NCBI RefSeq assembly: GCF_014851395.1
Contig: NW_024040707.1
Span: 21,411,943 to 21,475,942 of the forward strand
Reading direction: 5' to 3'
DNA: 64,000 nucleotides
From: Micropterus salmoides
Taxonomy: Eukaryota > Chordata > Actinopteri > Centrarchiformes > Centrarchidae
In this document: one piece after another, positions 40,401 through 50,600 of the stretch
Layout of the letters: the number at the start of each line of letters is the position of its first letter
How positions within the stretch are numbered: the stretch's first letter is position 1
The notes under the pieces: model-generated
Told to the model about the DNA's origin: nothing
The model's input: the letters and a program-made list of their open reading frames with translations, nothing else
Database searches by the model: none
Program-made: the position numbers and the translations under genes

Positions 40401-43400
40401 AGTGGGGTTGAGATGTGGTGACGCCACATGATGATTCACATCATTTTCATTATACCATTCAGTGACTCATCATGCCCTGTATAGAAGTATCTGCATCATA
40501 TTTTTAGACTCATTTATTAAAATTTTTCCTTTGTTTCCCATTTGTATATATGACTATTACATTATAAAACAACATTAATTTATTCATATCACTCATCCTT
40601 ACCAAGTAGAGTAAACTATAAAATTACTGAACGGGTCAAAGCTTGCAGTCGTGGACTGACAGATATGCATCACTATCTTAAAGTGTCAGCTTTAAAATAC
40701 ACATTCCTTTTAAAGGTCTCAACTAAACTGATTAATAAAAAAAACAGTAAACATTTCATGATGGTAAGGGCAGATGTTTTGTTAGGGTGAACAGGAAGCT
40801 ACTCTCAGACTCTAGATGACTCTAGAGTGTTTCTCCTTGCCCTCTGTGGGGACCTTTGTGCACCATGAAGGAGAGCATGCATAGCTCTCCTGGGGCTATA
40901 GGCATATTAACAGGGGGCCTGACTCACAGTCCCTTAAGGTTGACCATGACGATCAAGTCGTGACTCTGGTGTGAATTACAGCTCCGCTACTGAAAATAGG
41001 AAGTATAAACTTCATGACAGCTAAAGGATAATTCAAAAAGCATGGGAGATGGAAACGTACTTTTTAATCAAGGTTGCATGACACACATGAACTTGGCCAG
41101 TGAGAGCAAATAGTAATCCCAAATTGTAATGTAGGAATTAGGGCTGCACCTAACAATTGTTTTTATCACCAGTTAAACTGCTGTTTATTTTTAATAAAAA
41201 ACTGATGAATTGTTTTGTCTAATAAAATGTAAGAAAATACTAATAAATGTCAATTTCCCAGAACATGTTTTAATATATTTTGTTTTGTCCGCCCAACAGT
41301 CTAGAGCCCAAAGATATTCAGTTTACAGTAATATGAAACAGAAAAGCAGCAAATCCTGACATTTAAGAAGCTGGAACCAGTGATTTTTTGGCATTTTTGC
41401 GATTGACTAATCGACTAATTGTTTTAGCTCTTGTGAGAATACATTTAATTTGCGTTGCAACCTAACAGTGCTACAGGCTACACATTTTGGAGCCACTTCA
41501 AATCAAATACCCACCCAATCTCAAGATCAATCTTTAAAGAGGTGGTATTATGCTTTTTGGCTTTTCCCCTTTATTGAGATATATTTTTTATGCATGTAAC
41601 AGGTTTGCAAAGTGAAAAAGCCCAAAGTCCAGCCCAAAACCGGAGCCGTGTTTACTGGTTTCTTATGGCCCGCCCTACTCTGCTTCTGATTGGATAGTAG
41701 TCCTTAACTAGGAACTGCGTATGTGCAACTCCCAACAAAGATCATGCTAAAACGAAACGTTCAACACACAGGGTGAAAAGAGGAGCTGCAACAATGTGCA
41801 GTATGAGAGAAATTATCATGTTTGAAAATGAAACCATGTAAACCTGTTCTGGTACAACTCCTAAATAAGATTTTGAACCTGAAAATGAGCATAATACCAC
41901 CTCTTTAAAAATCCCTTTGATGAGATAATGTTCTTTCCAGGGCAACACAGCAAATTCATAGTGTAACTTGACTTTCCTGCATTGGAAAGATCACTTTAAA
42001 TTCTAAATCTCCCCTTAAACACTTGCTATGCTAATAAAACAGTTATTGGCAATTGCTTTGTGTTCCTTCGATTATTTTAATCAAATGATGAAAGATTCTC
42101 ACTTCTTGCATGTACAAATCCACAGCCAAAAGTCAAATTCAATTTTTACAACCTCTGACATTATCTTCAACGGTAGCTCAAGTGAAATGGTACAGGAAAT
42201 GTAACATAACATTATTTCTTCTCTGTGGTTTTGACATGCTTTGGTTCAGGTAGTTTAGGACTATAGTGTTGTAATGGCACAATAACATGATGACTAAGTG
42301 CCTGTCCGTTAATAACTGCAAAACATTTTTACAAAGTGTGACATTTTGGGAAATATGCTTATTTTCTTTCTTGCTGAAAGTCAGATGGGAAGATTGATAC
42401 CACTCTATATCTGTACGGTATGAATTTACAGTCTGCAGCCAGCTAACTTAGCTTAGCACAAGGACCGGAAACAGGTAGCCTGCCTTAAGACCAATTGACA
42501 GTCAACCTGATACTTCAGGACGTCAGTGGTCAGACGAGGAAACAGTCTGGCACATAATGTCGTTTTTACTTCACTTAAACAAACAATGTATTAATTAGTG
42601 AGCTTTAGTAGGCGGATTTTGTTACCACTGGGCAGAAATCAGGTTGGCTGTTTCTCCCCGCTTCCAGTCTTTATCCCCTTGACGCCTGAATTTATTTACA
42701 ATAAAAACATTTCACAAATGATTTCTGCTTTCATTTGCTTTCAAGCTGATGTTAAATTAAGGGGCAATTGTTAATTTGTAGAACATAGAAAATAAATAAA
42801 TTGAGGTATAATGTAGGTATGATGCAAATTAGCGACAACAGGCATAAATGAGAAACCAGTGCTTGCAAAAGGTTCCCTGGTACGTATCGAAAATGCACGA
42901 ACAGGCATTGGGGGAACACATACGCTATCTTAGCTGCAGTCTGAAAGGAAGAGGTGTGATGCAAATTGGCAACAATCTGTGTTAAGGGGTTATGCTAAGC
43001 TAATCTAACTGTCTCTTGGCAGTAGCTTCATATTTAGCGGACATGAGAGTCAACCTTCTCAGTGGTCTTTAAAGTGTCAACGAATCACTACCATTTCCAC
43101 AGCCAATATATTTTTATCATCAGTTAAGTTGGTTGGTAAAATATGTGTGCACAAAGTGCAGTTTTGTACTTTTTTATGCATTACTGTTGTGTAAGGATTT
43201 CCTGTGACTCTAATGCCAATTTGAGTACTTTGTTACTTCTTCATTTTAAACAAATCCTTTTTAAATGGGGGGCACATTATATATTTACTCATCAAGGCCT
43301 GAGCATAGGGGAGGTATTATGTACAATGCATTGCTCTGGTTTGGGGTGAGTCATCGCCACGGCTCGATATCAGCTTTCTCAGGGTGTGATATGTCTCCTT

Positions 43401-46400
43401 GTTCATTAGGGGGGCTCCACTTAGACCTGCAATCCTCAGAGATTCTTCTGATGTCAGATCTGAGAGGATTATCCAGGTATCAGTAAGACCGGCGGAGGAG
43501 GATGAGACCTAAAAAAAACACTGATCAGTGAGCACTGGTGGTAAGAGACGCTGTCCTATAACCGAACAAATTGGGTCCGATGGGTCTACGCTGCTATGTG
43601 AGTGAAGACCCACCATGTTGAAGTCGCCTTGAGCAAGATGTCAAATTCCTGGGAGCTCGAGGGACACTGTTCTGTCATTTTCCCTGCTGGCTGACTTCAC
43701 AAGACGGAAGGCACACGAAAAGTGATTTTGCAGTGGTATGCAGGGTTTTCACCAAAGGAGTAGTTGGTCATTTGTACATACATTAATGCTGAAACTATTA
43801 GTTGAATCAAATAGTTGATTAGAAAGTATTTTGACAATTACTTTGGTTATTTCTTTTTTCATTTCATTATTTAGCAAGCTTAAATGCCTGCTTCTCAAGC
43901 AGTAACATATGCTGCTTTTTTCTGTGTCATGTATTTGTAAAATTAATATTTTTGTGTTTTGGATTGTTGGTTGGATAAAACGATCTGAGGACATCCTCTT
44001 TGGCTCTAAGGAATTTGTGATGTGCAGCATTGTACTCTTATGATGACATATTATGGACTAAAATATTAATATTCAAATTTTAAACAGCTAAACAAGTTAA
44101 GTGATGATGGAAATAACCATTAGTTGCAACCATCTCGGCGCTGTGTTTGTGTATTTATACTGAATTTGTACTGCTATTCCCATTCTACTCTCTATGATAT
44201 GTGTCGGATGTAACTCTTTCCAAACTTCTACGTCTAAATCTTCCTCACTAGTGCTTCTCTAGCTGTGCAAATCTTTCTATAGGACAGGCTAAATTACTTT
44301 ATGGAATGAAGCCACAGGGAGAGCCCTGCTTGGACACGCACCGTGTCCGCAAAGCTTCAAGGTGTCCTCTCCACACCATTACCTTGGTCGACACTCTTGC
44401 AGTGACTAAGTGGAAGTTTGAGTGAAAGTGACATTTTATTAGTGGGAGAATCTAAAGGGCCCTTGTCTGAACAAACTGACTAAACACGTTTTTATACAGC
44501 TGCTCCTTTCACAGGACGTATACACCTAAATAACGATGAAATATTGTTCATACGTCAGAAGCTCAAAGAGGGTGTATCCATCCTGTTTCCACAAGACAAG
44601 CTCTCAGAATAAAAAATGATAGAAACAATAAGAGAAAACATCAAATCTAAACACTTAAAATGAGACATACACTGACTTCTCTGAGGCTCCTGCTGTATGA
44701 TTACAGCAACTTCATTCAAGACAAAACATTGCCCTGATTCTCTGTGATGGTCAACTGTAACTGCTGTCTCTATTGACTCTTCTCTCCAGTGCTGAGTGGG
44801 TGAATACAGTGTCAGCCTCTGCAGCTGCATGGGCCACTGTGTTTGGGGGGGAGGCAGTCTTCGCCAAAGTAATCCTTTGGCAAAGACTGGTGTCCCAGAC
44901 GCTAGCGCAGTGATGATCCACACACACAGGGGGTGGGCGATGTTGTGTACTTTGGGTCACCAGACACTGACATTGTCCTTGCAGTGACAACTGTACTTAC
45001 TGTTTGTCTTCCATTTGTATGGAATATTCACATCTTAAACAGTAATGCAATTGTGGTTATTCCAATTTAAGAGGCTGATACTGAATGTAGTTTTAGCTCT
45101 CAACACTGGCATGGCTAATCTGCCAAGCTGCTGTGTTGTTTATTCAGGTGTGTCAAAGACCCAGTGTGACATTAGCACATCCACCTATGTGTGAATTAAA
45201 TCATCCATAGGAGGGTTGAATTCAGCAAGGTTCCATTAAAAATGTGCTATGGCCAGTTAATTAGTGCAGACAGGTGTGACTGGGGCCTCATTTGTGAGGT
45301 TGTAGTTGAAAGGTGAATGATAGTGGGGTTTTTTCTGAATCATTCAGTCAAGCATTCTTCATGTTCGTAAAACTCACCATGTGTGGGAGTGAACAATGAC
45401 TCTTCCCAAGCCCACACAACGTGACCACAAATAGCCTGCTTACATAAAAATCAAACCATGCATTTGCACTGAAGGTATAATGTTAATTCAAGACCTGTTT
45501 ACAGCAAACACAACAAGAGCCACATGAAGTGTATTTGCAGGAGTCTATCAGAGAAGTGCAGACCGTGACTGCTCTCTGGTGTTCTCTTATTAATGAAAGA
45601 TCAATTCATTATTCCATATGCAGAGGGATGACTAACAGAAGGAGATGAACAAGGGCTCCATGTTACAAAGCACACCTGCAGGATCCACGGGGTGACAAGC
45701 CAATCTCTTGTGAGCGCGTGGCTGTGCTGAATTGGGGGTATTTCCACCTATAGCCTATGTCACGTGCAATGCCGGTCATTGATCACAATAGTGATCAGTT
45801 CAGTATGGAGAAGAGGGAAGGGCGGTGTGGGTGACAGAGCTGGCATTATGTTGGGTCAGAGCTATAGGCTTCATACAAAAAGATATGAGTCTTTTCAAAA
45901 TACAACACACCAAAACCTAACGGTGGGGGAAAAAACGTGTCTTCTGAATAACGAGGCTTTAATGGTGGCTTAGGTAAGACAACAAATACATTCAGCCTGG
46001 CATCATGGACCACAAATGCAAGCGGATTTTTGTGACGATAAATATACGCGCTGAACTGGGAGGTTGGCATCATGCAGAAGGCAATATACTGTAAATATTG
46101 CACGCGTTATTGTCATACTAAACGGCCTACACGCTAATTCCTAAATACTACTTACAGCCGTAACAGTCCAGCTACAGGCGTCTTTATAAGGCGCAAATCT
46201 GGAGGGGCAAGCAGCCATTCATAGACGCTGATATGGCACATTAATTTTCAATTTGCAGCTCCAGTGTTAGTCTGTATTTTACGTCCAAGGTTGGAAGTAT
46301 AGGCTTCGCGCTAATTATCCTTTGGCTTTCTGATATCCCACTGGGCAAGCAAGGATGCCTTTTGGAAACCGCTGCATCCCCAAAGAAACGGCAACATAAA

Positions 46401-46562
46401 AATACTCTTGCTTATATTATAGCAAATGAATATCCAGACAATGACGCGAACTGTCTTACCTGTGCCGTGAGCCAAATCGATGCCCGGTTCGGTGAGTATA
46501 TTCGGGTCACTTTGAGATCTGCCTCGTTGCAGACAGCCGTCTAGTCCATCCGATGTAGCCAT
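13462..46562 (-). CDS. phactr3: Phosphatase and actin regulator 3 (scapinin), 12 coding exons
   Basis: Phactr proteins bind G-actin through RPEL motifs and protein phosphatase 1 through a conserved C-terminus. Coding exons in transcript order: 46562-46460, 28148-27984, 25492-25325, 24685-24470, 22151-21923, 21633-21383, 19608-19455, 15197-15142, 14696-14635, 14460-14320, 13963-13887, 13477-13462. They sum to 1638 nt, or 545 aa. The start exon reads MATSDGLDGCLQRGRSQSDP, close to the PHACTR3 N-terminus. Exon 2 has the basic block KLATLGRIFKPWKWRKKK. Exons 3-6 are acidic and proline-rich. Exons 7-10 hold three RPEL motifs (KLRNRPSKQELEDRNIF, RLSQRPNVEELESRNIL, KLNQRPTVDELRDRKIL). The PP1-binding string follows: LIRF (RVxF-like), YVEV, the Arg/Trp element KPWTRL and the last residues HLTRFHRP, split between two final exons. 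The expected N-terminal RPEL exon was not found between exons 2 and 3. Alternative 5' exons are possible in intron 1. Human PHACTR3 is, from memory, about 559 aa. Confidence 0.9.
15230..15640. promoter_or_regulatory. CpG-rich block inside phactr3, possible internal promoter
   Basis: This ~400-bp stretch lies between the phactr3 exons at 15142-15197 and 19455-19608 and is clearly richer in C, G and CpG than its AT-rich surroundings (for example ggggcgcgacttccc, ggaggcggagcttc). It could be an internal promoter or CpG island for a short transcript containing only the last RPEL motifs and the PP1-binding tail. No recognisable coding exon with a convincing donor was found. Function is inferred from composition only. 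Confidence 0.35.
16866..16878. promoter_or_regulatory. X-box-like RFX site
   Basis: GTTGCTTAGCAAC is a near-perfect palindrome fitting the RFX X-box form GTTRCY-N-RGYAAC. A partial half-site (ctagcaac) lies about 50 bp downstream at 16925-16932. It is in a phactr3 intron, so the role is speculative. Confidence 0.35.
18563..18597. repeat. 14-bp perfect hairpin in phactr3 intron
   Basis: GCTGGTGTTAAAGA, a 7-base loop (acctggg), then its exact complement TCTTTAACACCAGC. No matching flanking transposon was recognised. Confidence 0.8.
19906..20223. mobile_element. Foldback/MITE-like element with ~52-bp inverted arms
   Basis: The left arm starts gacagtgatattttg and the right arm, read on the minus strand, starts gacaatgatattttg. 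The two arms match over about 52 bp with scattered differences, both including ccaatgacaaaa and caaattt. The centre (about 210 bp) has no coding similarity I recognise. It sits just upstream, in phactr3 transcription terms, of the exon at 19455-19608. Confidence 0.65.
20410..20560. repeat. Fish interspersed repeat ('catttataaa' type)
   Basis: The block contains gggtctcatttataaaact, a gtatgtacaaaac motif, gtgtgtacacacaaaa and a second tgatttataaaac. This pattern resembles repeats common in teleost introns. The ends are not defined and classification is by resemblance only. Confidence 0.4.
23000..23335 (+). repeat. L2-type LINE/SINE 3' end
   Basis: The right part reads gtcgctttggataaaagcat and ctgccaaatgagtaaatgc, the conserved tail shared by fish L2-like LINEs and the SINEs that use them, ending in a short tgtaatgt-type repeat. 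The pyrimidine-rich 200-300 bp before it look like the decayed 3' end of the parent element. A second copy of the tail lies inverted at 52610-52700. Confidence 0.65.
24060..24235. repeat. Repeat with 'acttttacttaagtaaag' units
   Basis: Two close copies of tacttttacttaagtaaag (about 24124 and 24200) flank a short unique stretch. The same motif family recurs at 61085-61705 and perhaps 63500-63680. It is a dispersed teleost non-autonomous repeat. No coding content. Confidence 0.5.
26371..26690 (+). pseudogene. piggyBac-type transposase C-terminal relic
   Basis: A plus-strand frame gives PPDYMGGV, matching the conserved MGGVD region after the catalytic core of piggyBac transposases. After an in-frame stop it gives LGKEFVMPHMKRE, then EEEGRCEICPAAKDRKG. 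A frameshift leads to MCKEHKYVVICEACKY and a stop. The CxxC and CxEH...CxxC spacing is the C-terminal cysteine-rich finger of piggyBac transposases. The catalytic domain between these parts has been lost and at least two stops and one frameshift are present. A TTAA followed by cccatgggtcaaaa at 26071 might be the left end; no right end was seen. It lies in the phactr3 intron where an RPEL exon was expected. Confidence 0.68.
28410..28446 (-). other. Candidate alternative 37-nt exon of phactr3
   Basis: On the minus strand a good acceptor (ttgatctgttcacag) is followed by 37 nt and a strong donor (cagtaag/gtgagc). It contains ATG and encodes MVYSV before the donor. Its phase does not fit the main acceptor of exon 2, but would fit a cryptic acceptor 28 nt further into that exon. 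PHACTR3 genes do use alternative first exons, so this is possible but unproven. Confidence 0.3.
29412..29456 (+). other. G-run cluster, potential G-quadruplex
   Basis: Four G-runs of 5, 5, 5 and 11 residues lie within 45 bp on the plus strand (29412-29416, 29426-29430, 29440-29444, 29446-29456), meeting the usual G4 pattern. A second set is at 30037-30057. They lie in phactr3 intron 1, on the template strand for that gene. Confidence 0.55.
29880..30440 (-). promoter_or_regulatory. GC/GA-rich region with X-box, candidate alternative phactr3 promoter
   Basis: The region is purine-rich on the plus strand, with (GA)n, G-runs and scattered CpGs (cgtggcgccgcacgc). It contains GTTGCCATGGCGAC at 30072-30085, one base from the RFX X-box palindrome GTTGCCATGGCAAC. 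It lies about 1.8 kb upstream of phactr3 exon 2. Human PHACTR3 has alternative 5' ends, which makes an internal promoter plausible. No TATA box or coding exon is certain. Confidence 0.4.
31740..32230. repeat. Common teleost repeat with internal tandem sub-units
   Basis: Contains two related sub-units, each with 'atgtctcaac' or 'atatctcaac', a 'cagacattcaaggt' or 'caggcattcacggt' core and 'ctgacttttcctct', followed by gctaacatgcaaagctaaa and gttagcatttt. This arrangement is familiar from dispersed, untranslated DNA-transposon-derived repeats in perciform-like fishes. Class not certain; no coding content. Confidence 0.6.
37262..37440. repeat. 'Ggctgcaac...attaatc' repeat family, copy 1
   Basis: Shares ggctgcaaca, aatctgctgataattttctg and attaatcaattcattg with copies at 41136-41430, 61390-61555 and, inverted, 43780-44125. 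A degenerate non-autonomous DNA repeat with attaatcgatt-like ends. Confidence 0.55.
40100..40520. repeat. Decayed dispersed repeat
   Basis: Contains gaattctccaagacctcaac, cttccaagagatactccctc and gttcagtggggttgagatg, phrases I associate with an abundant fish DNA-transposon-derived repeat. The ends and class could not be fixed from sequence alone. Confidence 0.4.
41136..41430. repeat. 'Agggctgca...' repeat family, copy 2
   Basis: Begins agggctgcacctaacaattg and ends gactaattgttttagctc, giving imperfect inverted termini, with the shared interior ccaaagatattcagtttaca and atttaagaagctggaa. Longest of the four copies in this window. Confidence 0.6.
41533..41909. mobile_element. 377-bp MITE with 22-bp inverted repeats
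   Basis: Left end TTTAAAGAGGTGGTATTATG and right end, complemented, the same series (cataataccacctctttaaa). No open frame of note inside. The palindromic TTTAAA at each tip makes the target duplication ambiguous. Located in phactr3 intron 1. Confidence 0.78.
42330..43065. repeat. Fish MITE-like repeat, split by unrelated sequence
   Basis: The left part reads cattttgggaaatatgctta and gaagattgataccactct, followed by gctaacttagcttagcacaa. The right part resumes with ttatgctaagctaatctaac, cttcatatttagcgg and acatgagagtcaac, complementary in character to the left end. About 330 bp of different sequence (roughly 42625-42960) lies between the two halves. Confidence 0.55.
43780..44125. repeat. 'Attaatcgatt' repeat family, inverted copy
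   Basis: On the minus strand it gives the same order as copy 2: gttgcaactaatgg near one end, then ttgtccaacc-like central sequence and gtcaaaatactttc, ending with aatcaactatttg. Strongly degenerate. Confidence 0.5.
44855..44889. repeat. 15-bp near-perfect hairpin
   Basis: CAGTCTTCGCCAAAG, loop taatc, then CTTTGGCAAAGACTG. One mismatch in 15 pairs. Located in phactr3 intron 1 with no flanking repeat recognised. Confidence 0.75.
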
Positions 46563-46715
46563 TGGGGAGAGAGCACAGGAATCCTGAATAAAATATTGAA
46601 AACCCAACCAGTGGCAGGCAAGGTCAGGAGGAAATGCAGCGAGCGAGTGCAGATTTAATTCGCTCTGACAACAGCCGCTTTGAGCATCTACCAGGGAGCC
46701 ATGGTTGAGCAGAAA

Positions 46716-46720
<5 letters not shown>

Positions 46721-46770
<50 letters not shown>
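46721..46770 (+). repeat. (TG)25 microsatellite
   Basis: Fifty uninterrupted bases of TG, followed by an impure cgtgcg/gcgtgtgcgtg tract to about 46800. It sits about 160 bp upstream of the phactr3 start codon and is a possible Z-DNA-forming, length-polymorphic tract. Confidence 0.98.
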
Positions 46771-46774
<4 letters not shown>

Positions 46775-47539
46775 CGGGCGCGTGTGCGTGCGTGTGTCTG
46801 GGCTGTGCGCGCGATGCTGTGTGGTTGTGGGAGGGGTAATATGCCCCCGATGATGCCCGTCCCTGTCCACCAGTACGACAAAATATTCAACACACTATGC
46901 ATGCTGCACAAACTGATACATTTTTGAAGCTTACACTGAATATTTATGTCGGTCTGTTTCTTTACCAGTATCCAGTTATGCTCCCCCTTGCATCGTTTAT
47001 TTTAGGTCTATAAGCTTTATTTTTGTATTAAGCAGGAAACGCAATGAATGCAGATTAAATCCATCAAGCACTTTAATAGGCTAGTTTAATTAAGAATGTA
47101 TCACATTGCCTGTAACTGGTTAATTTGTCGGAATGCAACAATGGATAACCTACATTGATCTAATGGTGATGTGGGCAATATTTGCTGTTATAAAGTTGTT
47201 TTGATCAGTGATATTTATGTTTTTATCGTGCTGTGTAATTAGAAGAATGCACACATCAGTTCATTTCATTAAAAAACACTATGATATTAAGTTATTACGT
47301 CAAAAGCATATAACCCCAAATCAGAATTGCAAGAAATGCATGAAAAGCACCATTAAGACCTATGCTACCATCCACATTAAAATTACTTATTAAAATACCA
47401 TTCTTTTTAATATAATTTCTTAGAATAAAGCAAATAATGATTCCATATTAGCATTTACTCGTGAAATATCTTTAAAATGTAATCATTTCGCTTAATACAA
47501 AGCAGGTTCATGTCAGTGCCAAAGAATCCATGTTGGAGC

Positions 47540-47604
47540 AGCCTATTGGCTGGTTCCACGGATGACGCGTCATTGCGGAAGTGAACCATCGCCGTTGAAG
47601 AAAA
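47540..47604 (+). promoter_or_regulatory. pigt: Probable TATA-less pigt core promoter
   Basis: Within 65 bp upstream of the start codon are an inverted CCAAT box (attgg, 47544-47548), the perfect palindrome ATGACGCGTCAT (47562-47573, CRE/ATF-like) and an ETS-type site CGGAAGTG (47576-47583). No TATA box. This combination is typical of housekeeping gene promoters, which fits a GPI-anchoring enzyme subunit. The transcription start site is inferred, not seen. Confidence 0.6.
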
Positions 47605-50600
47605 ATGGCATCTCAGAGGTGTAGCTACTCGGCTGTGCTGCTCATAATATGTAGTTTGTCTGTGTTTATTGTCGCAGACTGTCAAGAAACGACTGTGTCT
47701 GGTGATCATCATGCCACTGCGGTCGATAATCCACAAACAGCCACCGAAACAGCGGAACAGACGGCCGAGCAGCCCGCGGTGGAGGAGAGACGGTGGGAAG
47801 CAACTGAGGTTGAAGAGGCAACTCCGGATGAATTTTCAACCGACAAACAGGACACTTCTTCCCCCGAAACCGTGGTCCCCCCGTCAGTACCGCAGCCTAA
47901 AGACGATTTTCAGGAGGAATTGGTCATCAGACCGCTGCACTCAGGCGATATTTATGCCAGCTTCCAGTTCCGCACCCTGTGGGAAACTGATTTCATGAGA
48001 GGAAAGAAAGGTAAGCTAACTGGTTAACAGTGATTAAACATGCCATTCTTTAGAGTCTAAAATGTCCTAGACGTGTTAATTTTTCTTATGGTAATAGAAA
48101 GCATCTGGAAATGCATACCGTCCATTCAAATATTGGCTATCATAGTGACCGAGGAAGTTGTGAAGAAGTGATAACATGTCCAAATGTATCATACATATTT
48201 TGGGTGTTACCTTCAATATCCAGATTTCTAAGTGACTTCTTGATGCACTGGCAATCAGAAAGTAAAACAGCGTAGAGATGACTTTCTGAAAATATTTACT
48301 TGCAAGTACCTTGTTCTTTACAACATGGAGTATCTGTTCCTGTATAATTAAGCCCCACAGTTTCTGATGATTGCTTTAAATGAAAATAGACATTTTTGGA
48401 AAATAAAAGTGAGGACACACAAGTAGTTTATTCATTCAGGCTTTTTTTTATCTTAACCACAACCGCAGCCTCACACTAGTCTAGCACTGATAAACTGTGA
48501 AAGAAGATTAACAGGCTTGATACACATCCCATAAATACCTAGTTTTTTCTATTGTTAAGTCATATACACATTGTTTGACAATGCTTGGGCTCACTCTAAC
48601 CCTAAACTGTGTATTGTTATATTGTGTTTTTCAGTGTCCCACTACCGGTTATTTCCCAAGTCTCTGGGCCAGGTCATCTCCAAGTTCTCAGTGCGAGAGC
48701 TGCACATCTCCTTCACGCAGGGCTACTGGAGGACCATGCAGTGGGGGCAGCCCTTCCTGCCGTCCCCTCCCGGTGCTGAACTCTGGGTCTGGTTCCAGGA
48801 CTCTGTGACAGAGTGAGTACAGCCCTCTGGTGGCTGCAGAGCATAAGAGGTGAAATAAGTGCTCTGTTTTTGTGGATTAAAACAAATTCTGTTTTCCCTA
48901 ATCCTTTGGGTTTACTGGCCAGATATCAACAATGTTGACATCACTCAGTTATGTGCCAGATTGACAGCAGAAATATTTGAATTTTCTGTAACCGGTGTCA
49001 GTGGTGAACATCAGGGATTCGTGTTAGTCCTACAGAAAGATCAAAGCCTTTCTAGACAGACCATTTTTCATCATCATACAAAGAAAAACATCTAAGCAGA
49101 CATACAGACTTCTCCACTGACAGTAGCCTAAAAATACATGGTCTGCAGTGTTCATGAACTAGCTTATCTTTTTATGTGCCCATGGTGTGTACCTCTGACT
49201 GAAAGCAAGTTCTCTGGAGGTTGGTAAAAGTCATAGTAACTGGAAAACTGAAAAATAATTAACTTACTCAGTACACATTAGAGGCAGAGTACTGAGTAAA
49301 GAACAGCAAGAATCTAAAGGTGAATCCCTTAATCACAGGGAGAATAACACAAGACAAAACTTATTTCTCTGCCTGGTAGACTTTTTTATAAACCAGGGGC
49401 ATGTGCAGAAAGTCATTTTTATTGTGCAATTCAATTATTGGCTGGAGAAACATTCACAGTGTCTGTTGAGTTTTGGAAATCACCATTAGGTCTGGCACAG
49501 GGAAATGTTAATTAACTATTCTATATGTAGGAAGTATTTTTCATCAGTTATTGAAATGGGAAAATAAATTAAAATAATATAAAATATATAGCACATTAGC
49601 ATTCTGAACATAAACTGCAAGAACCCTAAAGAATATAGTGAAGATGAAGGTTGATGTTTATAATTAATATTTGACAGGAACAAAGCTGAGTGAAAATGAC
49701 AACATGAATTTTCATTGACACGATTTTGAAGGTGAAAAATGTAAAATGTTCTGCCCTTTTTAGTGTGGATGGCACATGGAAGGAACTGACGAATGTTTTG
49801 TCTGGGATCTTCTGCGCTTCACTGAACTTCATTGACTCCACCAACACTGTTCAGCCCAGTGCGTCATTCAAACCGCTGGGTATAGGCAACGGTACAGAGA
49901 GGGTCTTTTAATCTCCCTTTCCATTTTGTAAAGCTCTCTAGTGATGAGGCTGTATAAAAACCTGTATTATAGTGTAATTAGACACCTTAAACTCTTACAA
50001 CCTGTGCTGCTGCAGATTCTGCACATTCCATTACATACAGACTGAATCTGTTTTTTGTGTTGAACTTTAAGTGACGGACCACCGCTTCCTTCGCTATGCC
50101 ACCCTCCCACGAGAGATTGTTTGCACTGAGAATTTGACACCCTGGAAGAAACTCCTGCCATGTGCATCCAAGGTGTGTGTGTGTGTCTCTTTCAAAAAGC
50201 ACAGCAGAACACAAAATTCCATGTGTGCTTCTTTGTATGATGCCCATGACTGACATCCATGATCTTACGTGTCGGAACACCTCATATGAGGCAGAAATTC
50301 TCCGTCTGCAGCTAACTCAATTTCTTGGTCTGTTTCTTTATGTGGTCGTGTTGCACTTGCAGGCTGGTCTCGCTGTCCTGTTGAAGTCCGAGAAGCTCTT
50401 CCACAGCAGCTTTCATTCCCAGGCAGTGCACATCAGACCCGTGTGTCAGGACTGGAAGTGCAAAACCACATCCTGGGAGCTGAGACAGACGCTCAATGTG
50501 GTCTTTGACCTGCATACGTCTTCGCAGGGCAAACGAGGTGCGAAAAAGCACATTCTTATGTTCTTCCCACGTTTGTTCAGAGTTTCTGAGCTTTGTTGTG

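Larger units (their letters stand above)
28149..46459 (-). other. phactr3: First coding intron of phactr3 (18.3 kb)
   Basis: This long stretch holds no protein-coding gene that I can recognise on either strand. Its open frames are short and lack family similarity. It contains a candidate alternative exon (28410-28446), a GC-rich G-run region (29.4-30.4 kb) and many dispersed repeats listed separately. Stretches without a listed repeat (for example 32.3-37.2, 37.5-40.1 and 44.2-46.3 kb) show only AT-rich unique-looking sequence. Confidence 0.7.
46563..47604. other. Divergent intergenic region between phactr3 and pigt
   Basis: The start codons of phactr3 (minus) and pigt (plus) are 1042 bp apart, head to head. 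The phactr3-proximal 150 bp are GC-rich and probably contain its 5' UTR and promoter, followed by a TG microsatellite. The centre (about 46930-47500) is AT-rich with nothing recognisable. The pigt-proximal 70 bp carry promoter-like elements. Confidence 0.6.

Noticed and set aside
46624..46911. Open frames rich in His-Thr or Val-Cys
   Set aside because: Translations of the TG/CA microsatellite.
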